Positions 44,519 to 54,477 of a DNA stretch of 64,000 nucleotides are shown piece by piece (positions within the stretch are counted from its first letter, which is position 1; each line of letters begins with the position of its first letter). Both the position numbers and the translations under genes were made by a program. The notes beneath the pieces were generated by a model. The model did no database searches, had not been told where the DNA came from, and saw nothing but the letters and a program-made list of their open reading frames with translations. The stretch is from Phytophthora quininea (taxonomy: Eukaryota; Oomycota; Peronosporomycetes; Peronosporales; Peronosporaceae): assembly GCA_011947345.1 (NCBI GenBank), contig JAAVTG010000275.1, forward strand, positions 330,544 to 394,543. The letters run 5' to 3'.

Positions 44519-45549
44519 TCATTCGGAAGAGCAGCGGCGATGGCGGCGAACTATATTCGTTGTCCTGAACCCTGCAGCATATAATTCGCGCAGTTTACCC
44601 CACAGCATTTTCGTAGATAGCCAAGCCACGTACAGGACTTCGGTGACTGTTTCTCCTGGATCACTAAATGACTACAACGAGGGTTTGTACGGGAAAGATA
44701 TCGGTATGGGAGTTTGCTGTTCCCTTACCTTGACGGGACTGGAGACTGGAGACAGCGGTGAGGCGCTCATGGCCGGTGAAAATCGTCCTGAGCGCACTGA
44801 TAGACGCGGTGTAATCGCCTCCGCTGGAACTCGCTCAGTTTGCTTCTTCTTGTGTGGCAATTCTTCGCCATCACTTCCGACATTATCACACACGTAGAGT
44901 TTAGTAGTGCTCAGAAACTTTCCCGCAACCAACTCACTTGAAAAACAGCAAGTCGACACCAGAAGCTACCGACGATGGCGGTCGTTGGCTCCGAAAGTGA
45001 CTCAGGTCTTTGATGTTCCCAATCTCCGCTGCTTCCTCTCGTTTCCTCTTTTTCACTGGTGTGAATATGCATCTACCTTCCTTCACTTTCTCTCTATCCT
45101 TCTCTTCCCGACTGGGTCCACCAGATTCTTCTGGTTGTGCCTTCTCCTTGAGTCCACCGTCTGTGTACTTTCCCGAGTAGCAAGAGCTCCCTTCCGCTCC
45201 TGCTCCAGGACGCGAATGTCTGCACTCACAAAGATATATTGGAGGTCTCTTGTAGGTTGAATACGACTGGGGACAGCTGACCTTGAGACTCGTCATCGTC
45301 TCCAACCGAGATAATGTACCAGGGGATGCCAGAGTCTTTCCTTGCTGGTTGAGAGGGTCTTGCAGGGACAGAGGACACCACTCGCTGGCGCTGCGCTTGA
45401 GACGGGAAGTTCATGTGGCGACGGCGCCCTCGCTTCGAGTTGAACGCTCGGTGTCGTCCGCTAGTCGTCCAGTTCATCTTTACCTTCAATTCTCTGCGCT
45501 TGGACCTGAGGCTTGGCCTGCAAATTGAAGAATGAGGAGGAATGCGCAT
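44519..45549 (-). CDS. Multi-exon unknown protein
   Basis: Coding text in three frames is linked by strong donor sites on the minus strand: GTGAGTG at 45229, GTGAGTT at 44937 (with a branch-like CTAAAC downstream) and GTAAGG at 44728. Exon text includes PWYIISVGDDDESQGQLSP, then a charged Lys/Glu-rich stretch (CIFTPVKKRKREEAAE), then a Ser/Pro-rich segment, and probably a helical last exon ending at 44519. An acceptor TTTGCAG at 45518 suggests a further upstream exon. Exact acceptors are not certain. The product is mostly disordered with a KKRKR basic motif that could be a nuclear signal. I do not recognise the family. Confidence 0.5.
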
Positions 45550-45663
45550 TTCAACCAGGAGTGATGGTCAATTGGTTGCCATGCAAAACGATAGGACCTG
45601 CTTTCTGTCACTTCAACGTCAACTAATGGAGCATGTTCATATATTTATGCAGTGCATCGTTGC

Positions 45664-46260
45664 TTAGTTGGCGGCCTCGAAGTACTCCTTGGACTCGTTG
45701 ACCGTCGGCTTGATGGTCTTCTTGCCCTTCTTCCAGCCAGCGGGACACACCTCGCCGTGCTCGTCCGTGAACTGGAACGCCTCCACCAGACGCAGGATCT
45801 CGTCCACGTTGCGGCCCACCGGCAGGTCGTTGACCGTGCTCTGGCGCAGCTTGCCCTCGCCGTCGATGATGAACAGGCCGCGGAACGCCACGCCCTTGTC
45901 CTCCTCCGTGTCCACCAGCACGTCGTACGCCGTGGCCAGCTCCTTGTTGAAGTCGGCGATCAGAGGGATGTCCAGCTCGCCCAGGCCGCCGCGCTTGCGG
46001 GGAGTGTTGATCCACGCCAGGTGCGAGAACTTGGAGTCCACACTGGCGGCCAGCACCTCGCAGCCGATCTTACGGAACTCGGCCGCCTTCTCGCTGAACG
46101 CGATGATCTCCGTGGGGCACACGAACGTGAAGTCCATGGGGTAGAAGAAGAGCACGACGTACTTGCCCTTGTAGTCGGACAGAGAGACGGTCTTGAACTC
46201 GCCGTTGACGACGGCGTCGGCCGTGAAGGCGGGGGCGGGGTGGCGGATCTTGGGGGCCAT
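45664..46260 (-). CDS. Typical 2-Cys peroxiredoxin (pair member A)
   Basis: 198 residues. Peroxidatic C48 (FVCPTE), R127, resolving C172 (EVCPAGW), GGLG at 91-94 and YF before the C-terminal EAAN are all present: a thioredoxin-dependent cytosolic-type Prx. It is nearly identical to the head-to-head copy at 47039; the visible differences are at the C-terminus (EAAN stop against EAVNEA). Codon use is strongly GC3-rich, suggesting high expression. No intron. Confidence 0.97.
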   Translation of the reverse strand: MAPKIRHPAPAFTADAVVNGEFKTVSLSDYKGKYVVLFFYPMDFTFVCPTEIIAFSEKAAEFRKIGCEVLAASVDSKFSHLAWINTPRKRGGLGELDIPLIADFNKELATAYDVLVDTEEDKGVAFRGLFIIDGEGKLRQSTVNDLPVGRNVDEILRLVEAFQFTDEHGEVCPAGWKKGKKTIKPTVNESKEYFEAAN

Positions 46261-46300
46261 TGTTGGTTGGTCGGTTGGTGCTGGGAGTGCTGCTGAGGTG

Positions 46301-46318
46301 GCAAATTCGGGAATGATA
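46301..46318 (-). promoter_or_regulatory. Inr/FPR core promoter of peroxiredoxin A
   Basis: ATCATTCCCGAATTTGCC on the minus strand matches the oomycete start element and lies 41 bp before the ATG. The leader downstream is conserved with the partner gene. Confidence 0.7.
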
Positions 46319-46980
46319 CATTGCGGTCGTCCTGCAAAAGCTCAGCCACAGGTGCTACGTCACTTAAAATCTGTGACGTGTAACGGCGACTGGTGATTGG
46401 CCGGATAAGATGAGTTGTGTCCACCCTTGAGCTACCTCGGCAATCTTTCGAGGACGAATTGTATGGAGGCTTGTATGGTGTAGTGGAGTGACTTGGTGTT
46501 TGTATGTAGGTAGGACAAGGACCGAAGGAGCAGAAACGAGCCGAATACTTCAACGTCGGATCTGAAGCATGTCAAGTGCTTCAGATTCGGCGGCGATGTT
46601 CAGGATACGTTTCGGGTAAGACAAGCAGGCCATCATTGCATAAGCTATCGCCTGGAGACAAGGAGCGTCGATGTGGAGGAAGCACGGGTATAAATGATAA
46701 GAAATTGTTGCTACGAAGACGATGTACCCTGCTGGTAGCTACTGTGGCTCCCGATCGATTATGTTAAACGGCGGTTGCTCTGAGTTGACGAAGATGTCAG
46801 GCAGATGTGATGGTCAGATGCCAATTGGCCTGCAGTCACGTGCAAGTGACTCGCGACTTGATGGCGAGGCCGAGGGCGATTTGCTCGATACATGTATTAA
46901 TAACCAGGCACATGCTCTGCAACCACGTCCACCCCTGAAGAACTGAGCAGGACAGCGTCGTCCAAGCACCACAACATCTC
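46319..46980. promoter_or_regulatory. Shared divergent promoter region of the peroxiredoxin pair
   Basis: About 660 bp between the two start elements. The two sides lose similarity immediately outside the core elements, so upstream control of the two genes may differ. Confidence 0.6.
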
Positions 46981-46999
46981 TCTCATTCCCGAATTTGCC
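46981..46999 (+). promoter_or_regulatory. Inr/FPR core promoter of peroxiredoxin B
   Basis: TCTCATTCCCGAATTTGCC is nearly identical to the element of pair member A, 40 bp before the ATG at 47039. Confidence 0.7.
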
Positions 47000-47038
47000 A
47001 CCTCAGCAGCACTCCCAGCACCAACCGACCAACCAACA

Positions 47039-47641
47039 ATGGCCCCCAAGATCCGCCACCCCGCCCCCGCCTTCACGGCCGACGCCGTCGTCAACGGCGA
47101 GTTCAAGACCGTCTCTCTGTCCGACTACAAGGGCAAGTACGTCGTGCTCTTCTTCTACCCCATGGACTTCACGTTCGTGTGCCCCACGGAGATCATCGCG
47201 TTCAGCGAGAAGGCGGCCGAGTTCCGTAAGATCGGCTGCGAGGTGCTGGCCGCCAGTGTGGACTCCAAGTTCTCGCACCTGGCGTGGATCAACACTCCCC
47301 GCAAGCGCGGCGGCCTGGGCGAGCTGGACATCCCTCTGATCGCCGACTTCAACAAGGAGCTGGCCACGGCGTACGACGTGCTGGTGGACACGGAGGAGGA
47401 CAAGGGCGTGGCGTTCCGCGGCCTGTTCATCATCGACGGCGAGGGCAAGCTGCGCCAGAGCACGGTCAACGACCTGCCGGTGGGCCGCAACGTGGACGAG
47501 ATCCTGCGTCTGGTGGAGGCGTTCCAGTTCACGGACGAGCACGGCGAGGTGTGTCCCGCTGGCTGGAAGAAGGGCAAGAAGACCATCAAGCCGACGGTCA
47601 ACGAGTCCAAGGAGTACTTCGAGGCCGTCAACGAGGCTTAA
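47039..47641 (+). CDS. Typical 2-Cys peroxiredoxin (pair member B)
   Basis: 200 residues with the same catalytic set as member A: C48, R127, C172, GGLG and YF. It ends EAVNEA, two residues longer than A. The inverted arrangement with a conserved leader and core promoter points to an inverted duplication of the whole transcription unit. It is more distant from the Prx at 15.6 kb, which has divergent Cr-side sequence and an extra basic tail. Confidence 0.97.
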   Translation: MAPKIRHPAPAFTADAVVNGEFKTVSLSDYKGKYVVLFFYPMDFTFVCPTEIIAFSEKAAEFRKIGCEVLAASVDSKFSHLAWINTPRKRGGLGELDIPLIADFNKELATAYDVLVDTEEDKGVAFRGLFIIDGEGKLRQSTVNDLPVGRNVDEILRLVEAFQFTDEHGEVCPAGWKKGKKTIKPTVNESKEYFEAVNEA

Positions 47642-47961
47642 GCTCGACGCGCTAGATGTTGTTCTAGTTCTAGAGGCGATAGATAAAGCCGACTAAAGAA
47701 AGTTTAACTTACTCAGCTAGCAGACTGCTAGTAGCATAACATGGTGGTTGTGGCTGCAATAAAGCCAGGCTGTGTGCCTTGTGCTGCGCTACAACAGCAT
47801 TACCGAAGTGCTGTTGGACAAAATGGCTCGAGCAATTATTGGGATAGAGGGCTCGGCCTATCCCCAGATCTCCGTGTCGATGGGCAGCTGGGCGCCGTCG
47901 ACGTCCACAAAGCCACTCAGCCTTCAACTCCCATCTGCGAGATCAACGCAAAGCTCTCAAC
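47642..47961. other. Intergenic, no gene seen
   Basis: Downstream of peroxiredoxin B and upstream of the first PH gene; AATAAAG-type sequences near 47758 could serve 3' processing. No domain-bearing frame. Confidence 0.4.
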
Positions 47962-49431
47962 TTGGTTCTTATTACCGGTACTTCCACTCTTCTGGTCTCT
48001 ACGGCATTTGGAGCAGGATCCTCACTTCTTGATTCTCTCTCTTCCTGTTCGTCAAGCTCACCGGTGCAGGCGGAGGTTCTGCACTTGAACTATCTCGCCT
48101 TCCCAACCGACTTTCATCGTCGCCAAGGAAAACAGAAGAAACGAAGTGGCGACGTTGGTGAGCCCATTCCCCAATTGCCAATGGCCATGACAGGAAACCA
48201 ACAGCCAACGACGCGGAACAGGAGTGCCAGCAGTGCTACCAAAGAGACTGGAGGACTCCGATTGCTGTCTCCAACGTTGCAGAGCTCGATCCAAAAGAAA
48301 TCGTCCGTGTTGTCATCATCGCAATCCCCGGAGCGTTTCGGATGGAGTACGACGCCTCCAAGCTCCAAGTCCAAGGGCTTCGCCAGTGAGAAGAGCGACG
48401 GCTTTGATTTCGACGGATTCACGTTGGCGTCGGTGCGTGGCAAGAAGAATCCGTCAGACCGACGGAACTCTCGACAAACTCGAGCCTGCAGCGACGACGA
48501 CTTCTCTGCGTATTACTACAACGACCTGGCAGCGTCCAAGCCTCCGAACCCTTTGAGCTGCAGTACTAGCAGCGCCCAAACGACTCGCATCACCGACGAT
48601 TTCGATCTATTGGAGCGCTCTCGACGTTCTCGATTGAATTCACTGGGCCCAGACCATAAAAGTTTCTCTCGTTCAGGGATCAACGCTCGCCAAAGTGGAG
48701 TCACCAGTGCGACTGCAGCAGCTGCAGGTTGGCCCATGGCGAAGAAGAAGGAGCAGACGAATGTGGTCACAAATGGTTGGCTGCAGAAGAGAAAAGGTCT
48801 CGTACTGAAGCGATGGAAGTCGTACTATTGTCTGCTGAAGAGCGACGATAGTTTGTGTCTGTATGCGAGCGAAGACACGGTGAACGGCAGGCTGGAGCAG
48901 CGCTACCAAATCTTGCGGGTCGTGTTGACAGACAAGAACGACTCGTTCCACATCATCGGCGTGGACGCGGACGGTGCGCCGCATCGAGAGGAATTTCGAG
49001 CTGGCGTGTCGACCGAATGGACTCGCTGGTTCCAAGTGCTGCACAAATTCTTCGATACCAAGTCTCTCGAGCAAGCGTTTGTGCGGAGACCCGAGCTGAC
49101 TTTTGCGCCGACGATTAGTGACAAAGGCAGCGACTGCAGTGCCGTGAGCAGCAACGAAATTCTTAGTATGATGCCCAACTATCAGCCGTACGACGAGCGT
49201 CGCAGTTACTTCACAATTCAAAAGAGTTTGTATGGAGGGTCGATAGACGACCAAACGTCAATTGCGTCGAGCTTCTCGTCGTCTTCGGCGTTTGGCCAAG
49301 TTAAAGAAATTGTGCCAAGCCAGAAAGTGACCGACTGCCCCATGATCGAACGGGACAGTCAAAATCGAGTACCAATGCTGGAGATCAGGAATTCTGAGTC
49401 AATGCTCAAGGATCCGACTGCAGCAGCGTGA
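47962..49431 (+). CDS. PH-domain protein, long paralogue
   Basis: An open frame of 489 codons. The start is uncertain: the first ATG (47962) gives an unremarkable hydrophobic/Ser-rich leader, while MAMTGNQQP at 48181 fits the Ser-rich style that follows and may be the true start. A pleckstrin-homology domain spans about residues 270-372 (NGWLQKRKGLVLKRWKSYYC...EWTRWFQVLHKFF), with the K-x-(R/K)-x-R basic motif of phosphoinositide binders (KRKGLVLKRWK) and the closing Trp. The flanks are disordered. An FDFDGFTLASV motif at residues ~149-157 is shared with the two shorter paralogues. A membrane-lipid adaptor role is inferred. Confidence 0.85.
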   Translation: MVLITGTSTLLVSTAFGAGSSLLDSLSSCSSSSPVQAEVLHLNYLAFPTDFHRRQGKQKKRSGDVGEPIPQLPMAMTGNQQPTTRNRSASSATKETGGLRLLSPTLQSSIQKKSSVLSSSQSPERFGWSTTPPSSKSKGFASEKSDGFDFDGFTLASVRGKKNPSDRRNSRQTRACSDDDFSAYYYNDLAASKPPNPLSCSTSSAQTTRITDDFDLLERSRRSRLNSLGPDHKSFSRSGINARQSGVTSATAAAAGWPMAKKKEQTNVVTNGWLQKRKGLVLKRWKSYYCLLKSDDSLCLYASEDTVNGRLEQRYQILRVVLTDKNDSFHIIGVDADGAPHREEFRAGVSTEWTRWFQVLHKFFDTKSLEQAFVRRPELTFAPTISDKGSDCSAVSSNEILSMMPNYQPYDERRSYFTIQKSLYGGSIDDQTSIASSFSSSSAFGQVKEIVPSQKVTDCPMIERDSQNRVPMLEIRNSESMLKDPTAAA

Positions 49432-49816
49432 TTGAAGCGTTAGATATCGTATCGTATTGAAGAATATATTGTATCAAAGTCGTTTGTTGACAGAGGACAC
49501 TTTATGCTCCAATGAAAAAATATACCTCAACATGATGACCACAATAACCATGCAACTTCTCATCATGCCTCCGCTGAGAACAGCTGTGGTTTTGGTGTGG
49601 CGTGTATCCTCGCCAAAGAGAATTGCATCGTGGATTTTACTGGAGCTGCAGCGACACAACGGACGATTCCTTCAAGCTCTGCATCTTGCAGTGCACGTCG
49701 ATCTTCCCGCAGTTAACAATTGCAGCTGATCACCTCAAGTGCTTGTTCTCTACGGAAGATGGCCACCTTGACGTTCCAACCATCATTGTTGAATCTGCTC
49801 GACTTTGGACTAGCGA
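49432..49816. other. Intergenic between PH paralogues
   Basis: No supported gene; probably contains the promoter of the second PH gene. Confidence 0.4.
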
Positions 49817-50542
49817 TTGCTTCAAATGGCGAAAAACCAACAGCCCAAACGCGACGACTTGGCCAACTTTAACTTTGACGAGTTCACACTCGCCTCGGTG
49901 AACAAGAAATACCAGCAAAGCCAATACGACGAAAGTGGCGACGTTCGTAAGCCTCTCAATCAACGCACATCCAGATCATGCAGTACCCAGACCACTCGCA
50001 ACACAGACGACTTCGAGATGTTCGAGCTGTCAAGACAGCAAGCTCATTACTTGCAAGACCGGAAAGTGAAGCGCTTCGAGCATTGTCCGCCGCCGTTGCC
50101 AGTTCTTGGTGCATCTCACCGATCAGTTAGTGACGGGATGGCGAATATCCGAGCTACCCGAGTGGAGAGGAAGAAGATGACGGCGGTGATCATGAGCGGC
50201 TGGCTGCAGAGGAGGAAAGGTCTCGTGCTGAAGCGATGGAAGCCGTACTATTGTCTATTGAAGAGCGACGACAGCTTGTGTCTGTATTCGAGCGAGGACA
50301 CGGTGAACGGCAAGCTGCACCAGCGCTATCAGATTCGCCGTGTCTTTCGTTCGGACAGCCACGGCTCGTTCAGCATCCTTGGCCTGGACGTGGACGGTAT
50401 GCCATGCAAAGAAGAATATCGAGCTGACGTGCCTTCCGAGTGGTCTCGTTGGGCTCACCAACTGGATCGGTTTGTCTCTAATACTTCCACGTTCGTTTGC
50501 AGAAGCGAATTAGCCTCCGCTCCTGTACTCCGCAATTGGTGA
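49817..50542 (+). CDS. PH-domain protein, short paralogue A
   Basis: 241 residues (a second ATG at 49826 is equally possible). An N-terminal FNFDEFTLASV motif is followed by a conserved linker (FEMFELSRQQAHYLQDRKV) and a PH domain at about 126-222 with SGWLQRRKGLVLKRWK and a final SEWSRWAHQLDRFV. It ends 26 bp before the stop of the LRR gene on the other strand (convergent). A near-copy in the opposite orientation lies at 53.3-54.0 kb, so the pair brackets the LRR gene. Confidence 0.9.
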   Translation: MLQMAKNQQPKRDDLANFNFDEFTLASVNKKYQQSQYDESGDVRKPLNQRTSRSCSTQTTRNTDDFEMFELSRQQAHYLQDRKVKRFEHCPPPLPVLGASHRSVSDGMANIRATRVERKKMTAVIMSGWLQRRKGLVLKRWKPYYCLLKSDDSLCLYSSEDTVNGKLHQRYQIRRVFRSDSHGSFSILGLDVDGMPCKEEYRADVPSEWSRWAHQLDRFVSNTSTFVCRSELASAPVLRNW

Positions 50543-50567
50543 CCATCGATGAATATAATGTCTTTTG

Positions 50568-53208
50568 CTACTTACACCCCAGCCATGCTTCATAGTCTGG
50601 ATTGCAAGGATCCCCCACGCCTTGTTGAATTTGCCGTCGACGCATTTCAATTGCTAATGGGCCAGGGTCACAGTAAATGACCATGAATCTGGCGTTATAG
50701 CACATGGCTTCTTGAAAGCCAGAAATGTTACAACGACGATAAAGTATTCCATCGCACTGAGCTGCATTCTCAGGTGTTGGCGGTGCAGGAGACAAGATTT
50801 TTGATCTATCTGCTCGGCAGACAGTAGCGGAGAATTTATTCACGACTGCTAACGTTGCATCCGTAGCTTTCTCGGTCGGAGGAAGACACGAAGCCAGTGG
50901 GGGAATCCACCAGAAAGCATCGCAAAACGGGTCACTTAAATTGCACTCTCCAAGAAAGCCATTGCAGCACCAAGTGCCACGATCATTCACCACAAACGAC
51001 TTGAGTTTATCGAGAGACTTCAAGTCAGGGAGAGAACCGATCGTCGTCAACGAGATGAGCATCAACCGCTCCAGGTTAAATAGATGGTCGAATGCTGGAA
51101 GCTCTATCAAAGAGACAAAAATTGCTATCGTCATGGCTTTGAGACTGACTAAGCCTTTGAACGATGGCAAGTGCTGTAAATACATGTGCATCCCAAGGTG
51201 AATAAATGCCAGCGACGACATGTCGTCAAATAACCCTTCTGGAAGCGATACCAGCGAGTGATCAAAACTGCCTTCAATATATCTGCAAGTTTCGCAAGTG
51301 AGTATTAAATTGAAGTAAAGATATAGGCCAGAGATACGTACAAATATTCCAGCTCCGTGAATTCCTTGGTCCAAGTCGGAAACACCTCCATTTGTGTGTA
51401 TACGAGAGATCTTGCGTGTAAAGTGTTGTTAATTTTCAAGCGAAAGAAAAATGTCAAACACACGTAAAAAATAACTTACAGGTGTTTCATGTGGTGACAT
51501 TGCCGCAATTCCTCGGGTAGTACTGGGAGGTTTCGATTCACGAGCTGGATCGTCCGTAGATCTCCAGTAGCTGCCAACTGGATCACTTTTTCCGTCACAT
51601 TCTCCGCGTTCATCCATTCCTCGAACGATTTCGGAGCCAAGTCTTGGTCGATTAGAGTCAGACACGGACATTGAGTCAACGAATCCTTTTCGACATTTAT
51701 CCATCGGTGGGCTTTGATAGCACACTCTGGATGAAGTTCACAAGCTAATGTCGACGTTCTCATGCTTTCCTCCACGAAAATAATTAATCCAACAGCATAC
51801 AAAGCCAGCAGGCCGGCTGACAGATGATGACGCTTGGGATATTGTCTTGCCGGACTGCGAACTGGGTCTTGAACGAGTTCTTCCACGTAATACAGTCGAT
51901 ATGCGAACACGAGGTTAACTCCCACGCGCGTAAAGAAATCCATTACTGTGAAAATCTGCAGCGATTTCAACGTCTTGTAGATGATGTCGGTGTACTTGGG
52001 ATTGGCAGTCACACTTGCGTTCCGCTCAAACCAGCCGATGGGAAATATTTCCAGATTAATGTTGAGGATGGCACGGTCAAGTTTGAAAGTAGCAAGGCAG
52101 TACACGACGGTGAGGACTGGGTATCCTACAGCAACAAGAAAATCAAAACTATTATATCAAATAGAAACAATTGGTTAGCATATGGCAAGTTTGATATACT
52201 GAGCAATAGACATACATGGCATCCGAGAGAACTTCAGTTAGTCCTGTAAAACTATCTGGAGCGAACATCATCGAAGCACAGGAAAGCGCATTCAACACCA
52301 TGATTGCTGTAAAAGTTACGACAAGTGGTGTCGGCGCTCCAGCCTCCAGAATCTGCTTCAAAAGAACAGTTTCGACCACCAGGTCCATGAATTTAATCCA
52401 CACTCTCTGAAACAATTAAAACAGTGAGAAACCTTGTATCTACGAGCAATATATCGCAACTTACGACTATTTTCAATGCGAGGCTGTCGTCTTGTACAAA
52501 TGGGGCGATAAACTTGACCACGATAGCGATCAACTTATTTCGCGGTCGATCTCCGTCCCCTCGTGCGATATCCCTCCGTAAGTTCTCTTTCATTGTTTCA
52601 AGGCGTGTCGATATGGATGAACGCCGTCGGCCGGCAGGTTTCACGCGTTTCCGTCGATAAGGAAGTTTTACGAGGATGAATCCGTAAACTGCCGTCACCA
52701 TTGAAAGTCCCCACACTGAAGTCAAAACCATCGCGTCTGACGGGTCGATCATGAGCCAGAAAGTGCCGTCGTCGAACTGCTGCGACCTCATGACCCAGTT
52801 GACAGTCTCGTTCGGCTTGATCGTGACCAGAGTGAGCCAGCAAGTCCAACTTAAACATACACATACAATGGTTCCCAGTAGCATCTTCGCTAACAACGTC
52901 TTGAGTTTCCGTTGACGAGTAAACTTCCGCTGAAGCTGCAAAGCTCGTTGAAGCTCTTCTTCCTTAGACCTGACTCGAGAAGAAATGATTTTTCTCGGTG
53001 AACTCGTATTTGGAGCTGTGGTGGGTGAGTCATGAGGTGTTGGTTCAAGCGCTGGGGTCACCATTGAGCCTATAGGTGACGTCGGAGTCTTCGGTAGCCA
53101 AGCAGTTTGGATCTCAGCATGAGTGCGAATTCGTTTGTTAGCAGCAGACAAGTTCCCTAACGAGGTTTCTCGCAATCGAGTCGCTCCGTGGGGAACTGTG
53201 GCCTCCAT
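50568..53208 (-). CDS. Multi-pass membrane protein with leucine-rich repeats, five exons
   Basis: Exons: 53208-52465, 52406-52216, 52148-51480, 51410-51342, 51282-50568. The introns are 58, 67, 69 and 59 bp with GTAAGT, GTATGT, GTAAGT and GTACGT donors; phases agree throughout, giving 795 residues without a break. The N-terminus (1-100) is basic and cytosolic-looking. About six TM segments follow, among them LLGTIVCVCLSWTCWLTLV, VLTSVWGLSMVTAVYGFIL, TPLVVTFTAIMVLNALSC, FDFLVAVGYPVLTVVYCL and LLALYAVGLIIFVEES. Then come about six LRR units (VTEKVIQLAATGDLRTIQLV onward), the fourth exon being one repeat long, and a Cys-rich cap (CCNGFLGECNL..FC). It ends EAWLGCK. This is a Phytophthora membrane-LRR family of unknown role; sensing is a guess. 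Confidence 0.85.
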
Positions 53209-53294
53209 TCAGTCGGACCCTTTACAGGAGTTTCAACAATAAACGGCCAACAGACTTTTGGGGACTTTCAATTTGTTTCACAGTGTGATACTGC

Positions 53295-53995
53295 TCATCG
53301 ATTGCGGAGCACAGGAGCAGACGCCAATTCACTTCTACAAATGAAATCGTTGTCTGTTGAAGAATTGCTGACAAACCGATCTAGCAGTTGAGCCCAACGA
53401 GGCCACTCCGAAGATACGTCAGCTCGAAATTCTTCGCTGCAAGGTTCGCCGTCCATGTCCAGCCCAATGACGTGGAAGGAGCCGTGGCTGTTCATAAGAA
53501 TGACACGGCGAATCTGATAGCGCTGGTGCAGCTTGCCGTTCACCGTGTCCTCGCTCGAATACAGACACAAGCTGTCGTCGCTCTTCAATAGACAATAGTA
53601 CGGCTTCCATCGCTTCAGCACGAGACCTTTCCTCCTCTGCAGCCAGCCGCTCATGATCACCGCCGTCATCTTTTCTTCTCCACTCGGGTAGCTCGGATAT
53701 TCGCCATCCCATCACTAACTGATCGGTGAGATGCACCAAGAACTGGTAACGGCGGCGGACAATGCTCGAAGCGCTTCACTTTCCGGTCTTGCAAGTAATG
53801 AGCTTGCTGTCTTGACAGCTCGAACATCTCGAAGTCGTCCGTGTTGCATGTGGTCTGCACACTACTGGAGCTGGACGTGCGCAGATTAACTGACTTGGGA
53901 ATGTCGAGCGTTTCTTCGTCACTGTGATTCTTATGCACTGAGGCCAATGTGAACTCGTCAAAGTTAAAGTTTTCCATGTCTGTGGGCATCCTCAC
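53295..53995 (-). CDS. PH-domain protein, short paralogue B, one-base break
   Basis: An inverted near-copy of 49817-50542. The N-terminal frame (53995-53666) has FNFDEFTLASV and the same linker; it stops at EKKR because AAGAAAAGATG has one A fewer than the coding frame needs (near 53668), after which the PH domain reads cleanly to 53295. If the missing A is an error the protein is about 232 residues. The PH signature and closing Trp are intact. It ends 86 bp upstream of the LRR gene start on the same strand. Confidence 0.82.
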
Positions 53996-54477
53996 AAGTC
54001 GTTTGGTGGTCTCGAAGCGGATTCAACAATGAGCGTTCGAGAAGGTCACTGGTGTGACCGTCAACAACATTTTGTGGCTCTGCGGGAAAGATTTTCCTGC
54101 ACTGCAGTTGAGGATGTGGATGCTGAAGGTACATGTATTCTACCGAGCAACCCCAAAGTCGTCCATTGTTCAGGACGAAAAGAAGGATTGCAAAGTGGAC
54201 AAGTCCACTCGACGTATTTTCGCGCAGATAGTCTCGAACGTCGGAGATACACTCTTTGTAAGCTTTGCCCATCGACAGGATGGAAGTTCGCAGCGACATG
54301 CTCCGCCAGTAAAGGATCAAAATCTAAATTGTGGTGAGCAGGAACCACCGCATCGTCGATCGTGACTTAACGTTTGACTCTATAAAAAGAAATCATAATA
54401 CTTCGTTTCAATATTCTCATAATATTAAATTTTCTATACCTCACTTTGTATAAACTGTTTTTTTTTCAGATCGCATA
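53996..54477. other. Divergent intergenic region
   Basis: Between the PH paralogue (-) and the TFIIH subunit (+). The last 100 bp before 54478 are AT-rich. No gene seen. Confidence 0.45.

Noticed and set aside
45652..46296. A 214-codon frame antisense to peroxiredoxin A, and its mirror at 47.0-47.5 kb
   Set aside because: Shadow of the GC3-rich peroxiredoxin codons; composition is Leu/Val/Arg repeats without a domain.
47962..48180. Upstream 73 codons of the long PH gene as a true N-terminus
   Set aside because: Not rejected outright, but the text is unlike the rest of the protein and an ATG at 48181 fits better; left as uncertain in the feature.
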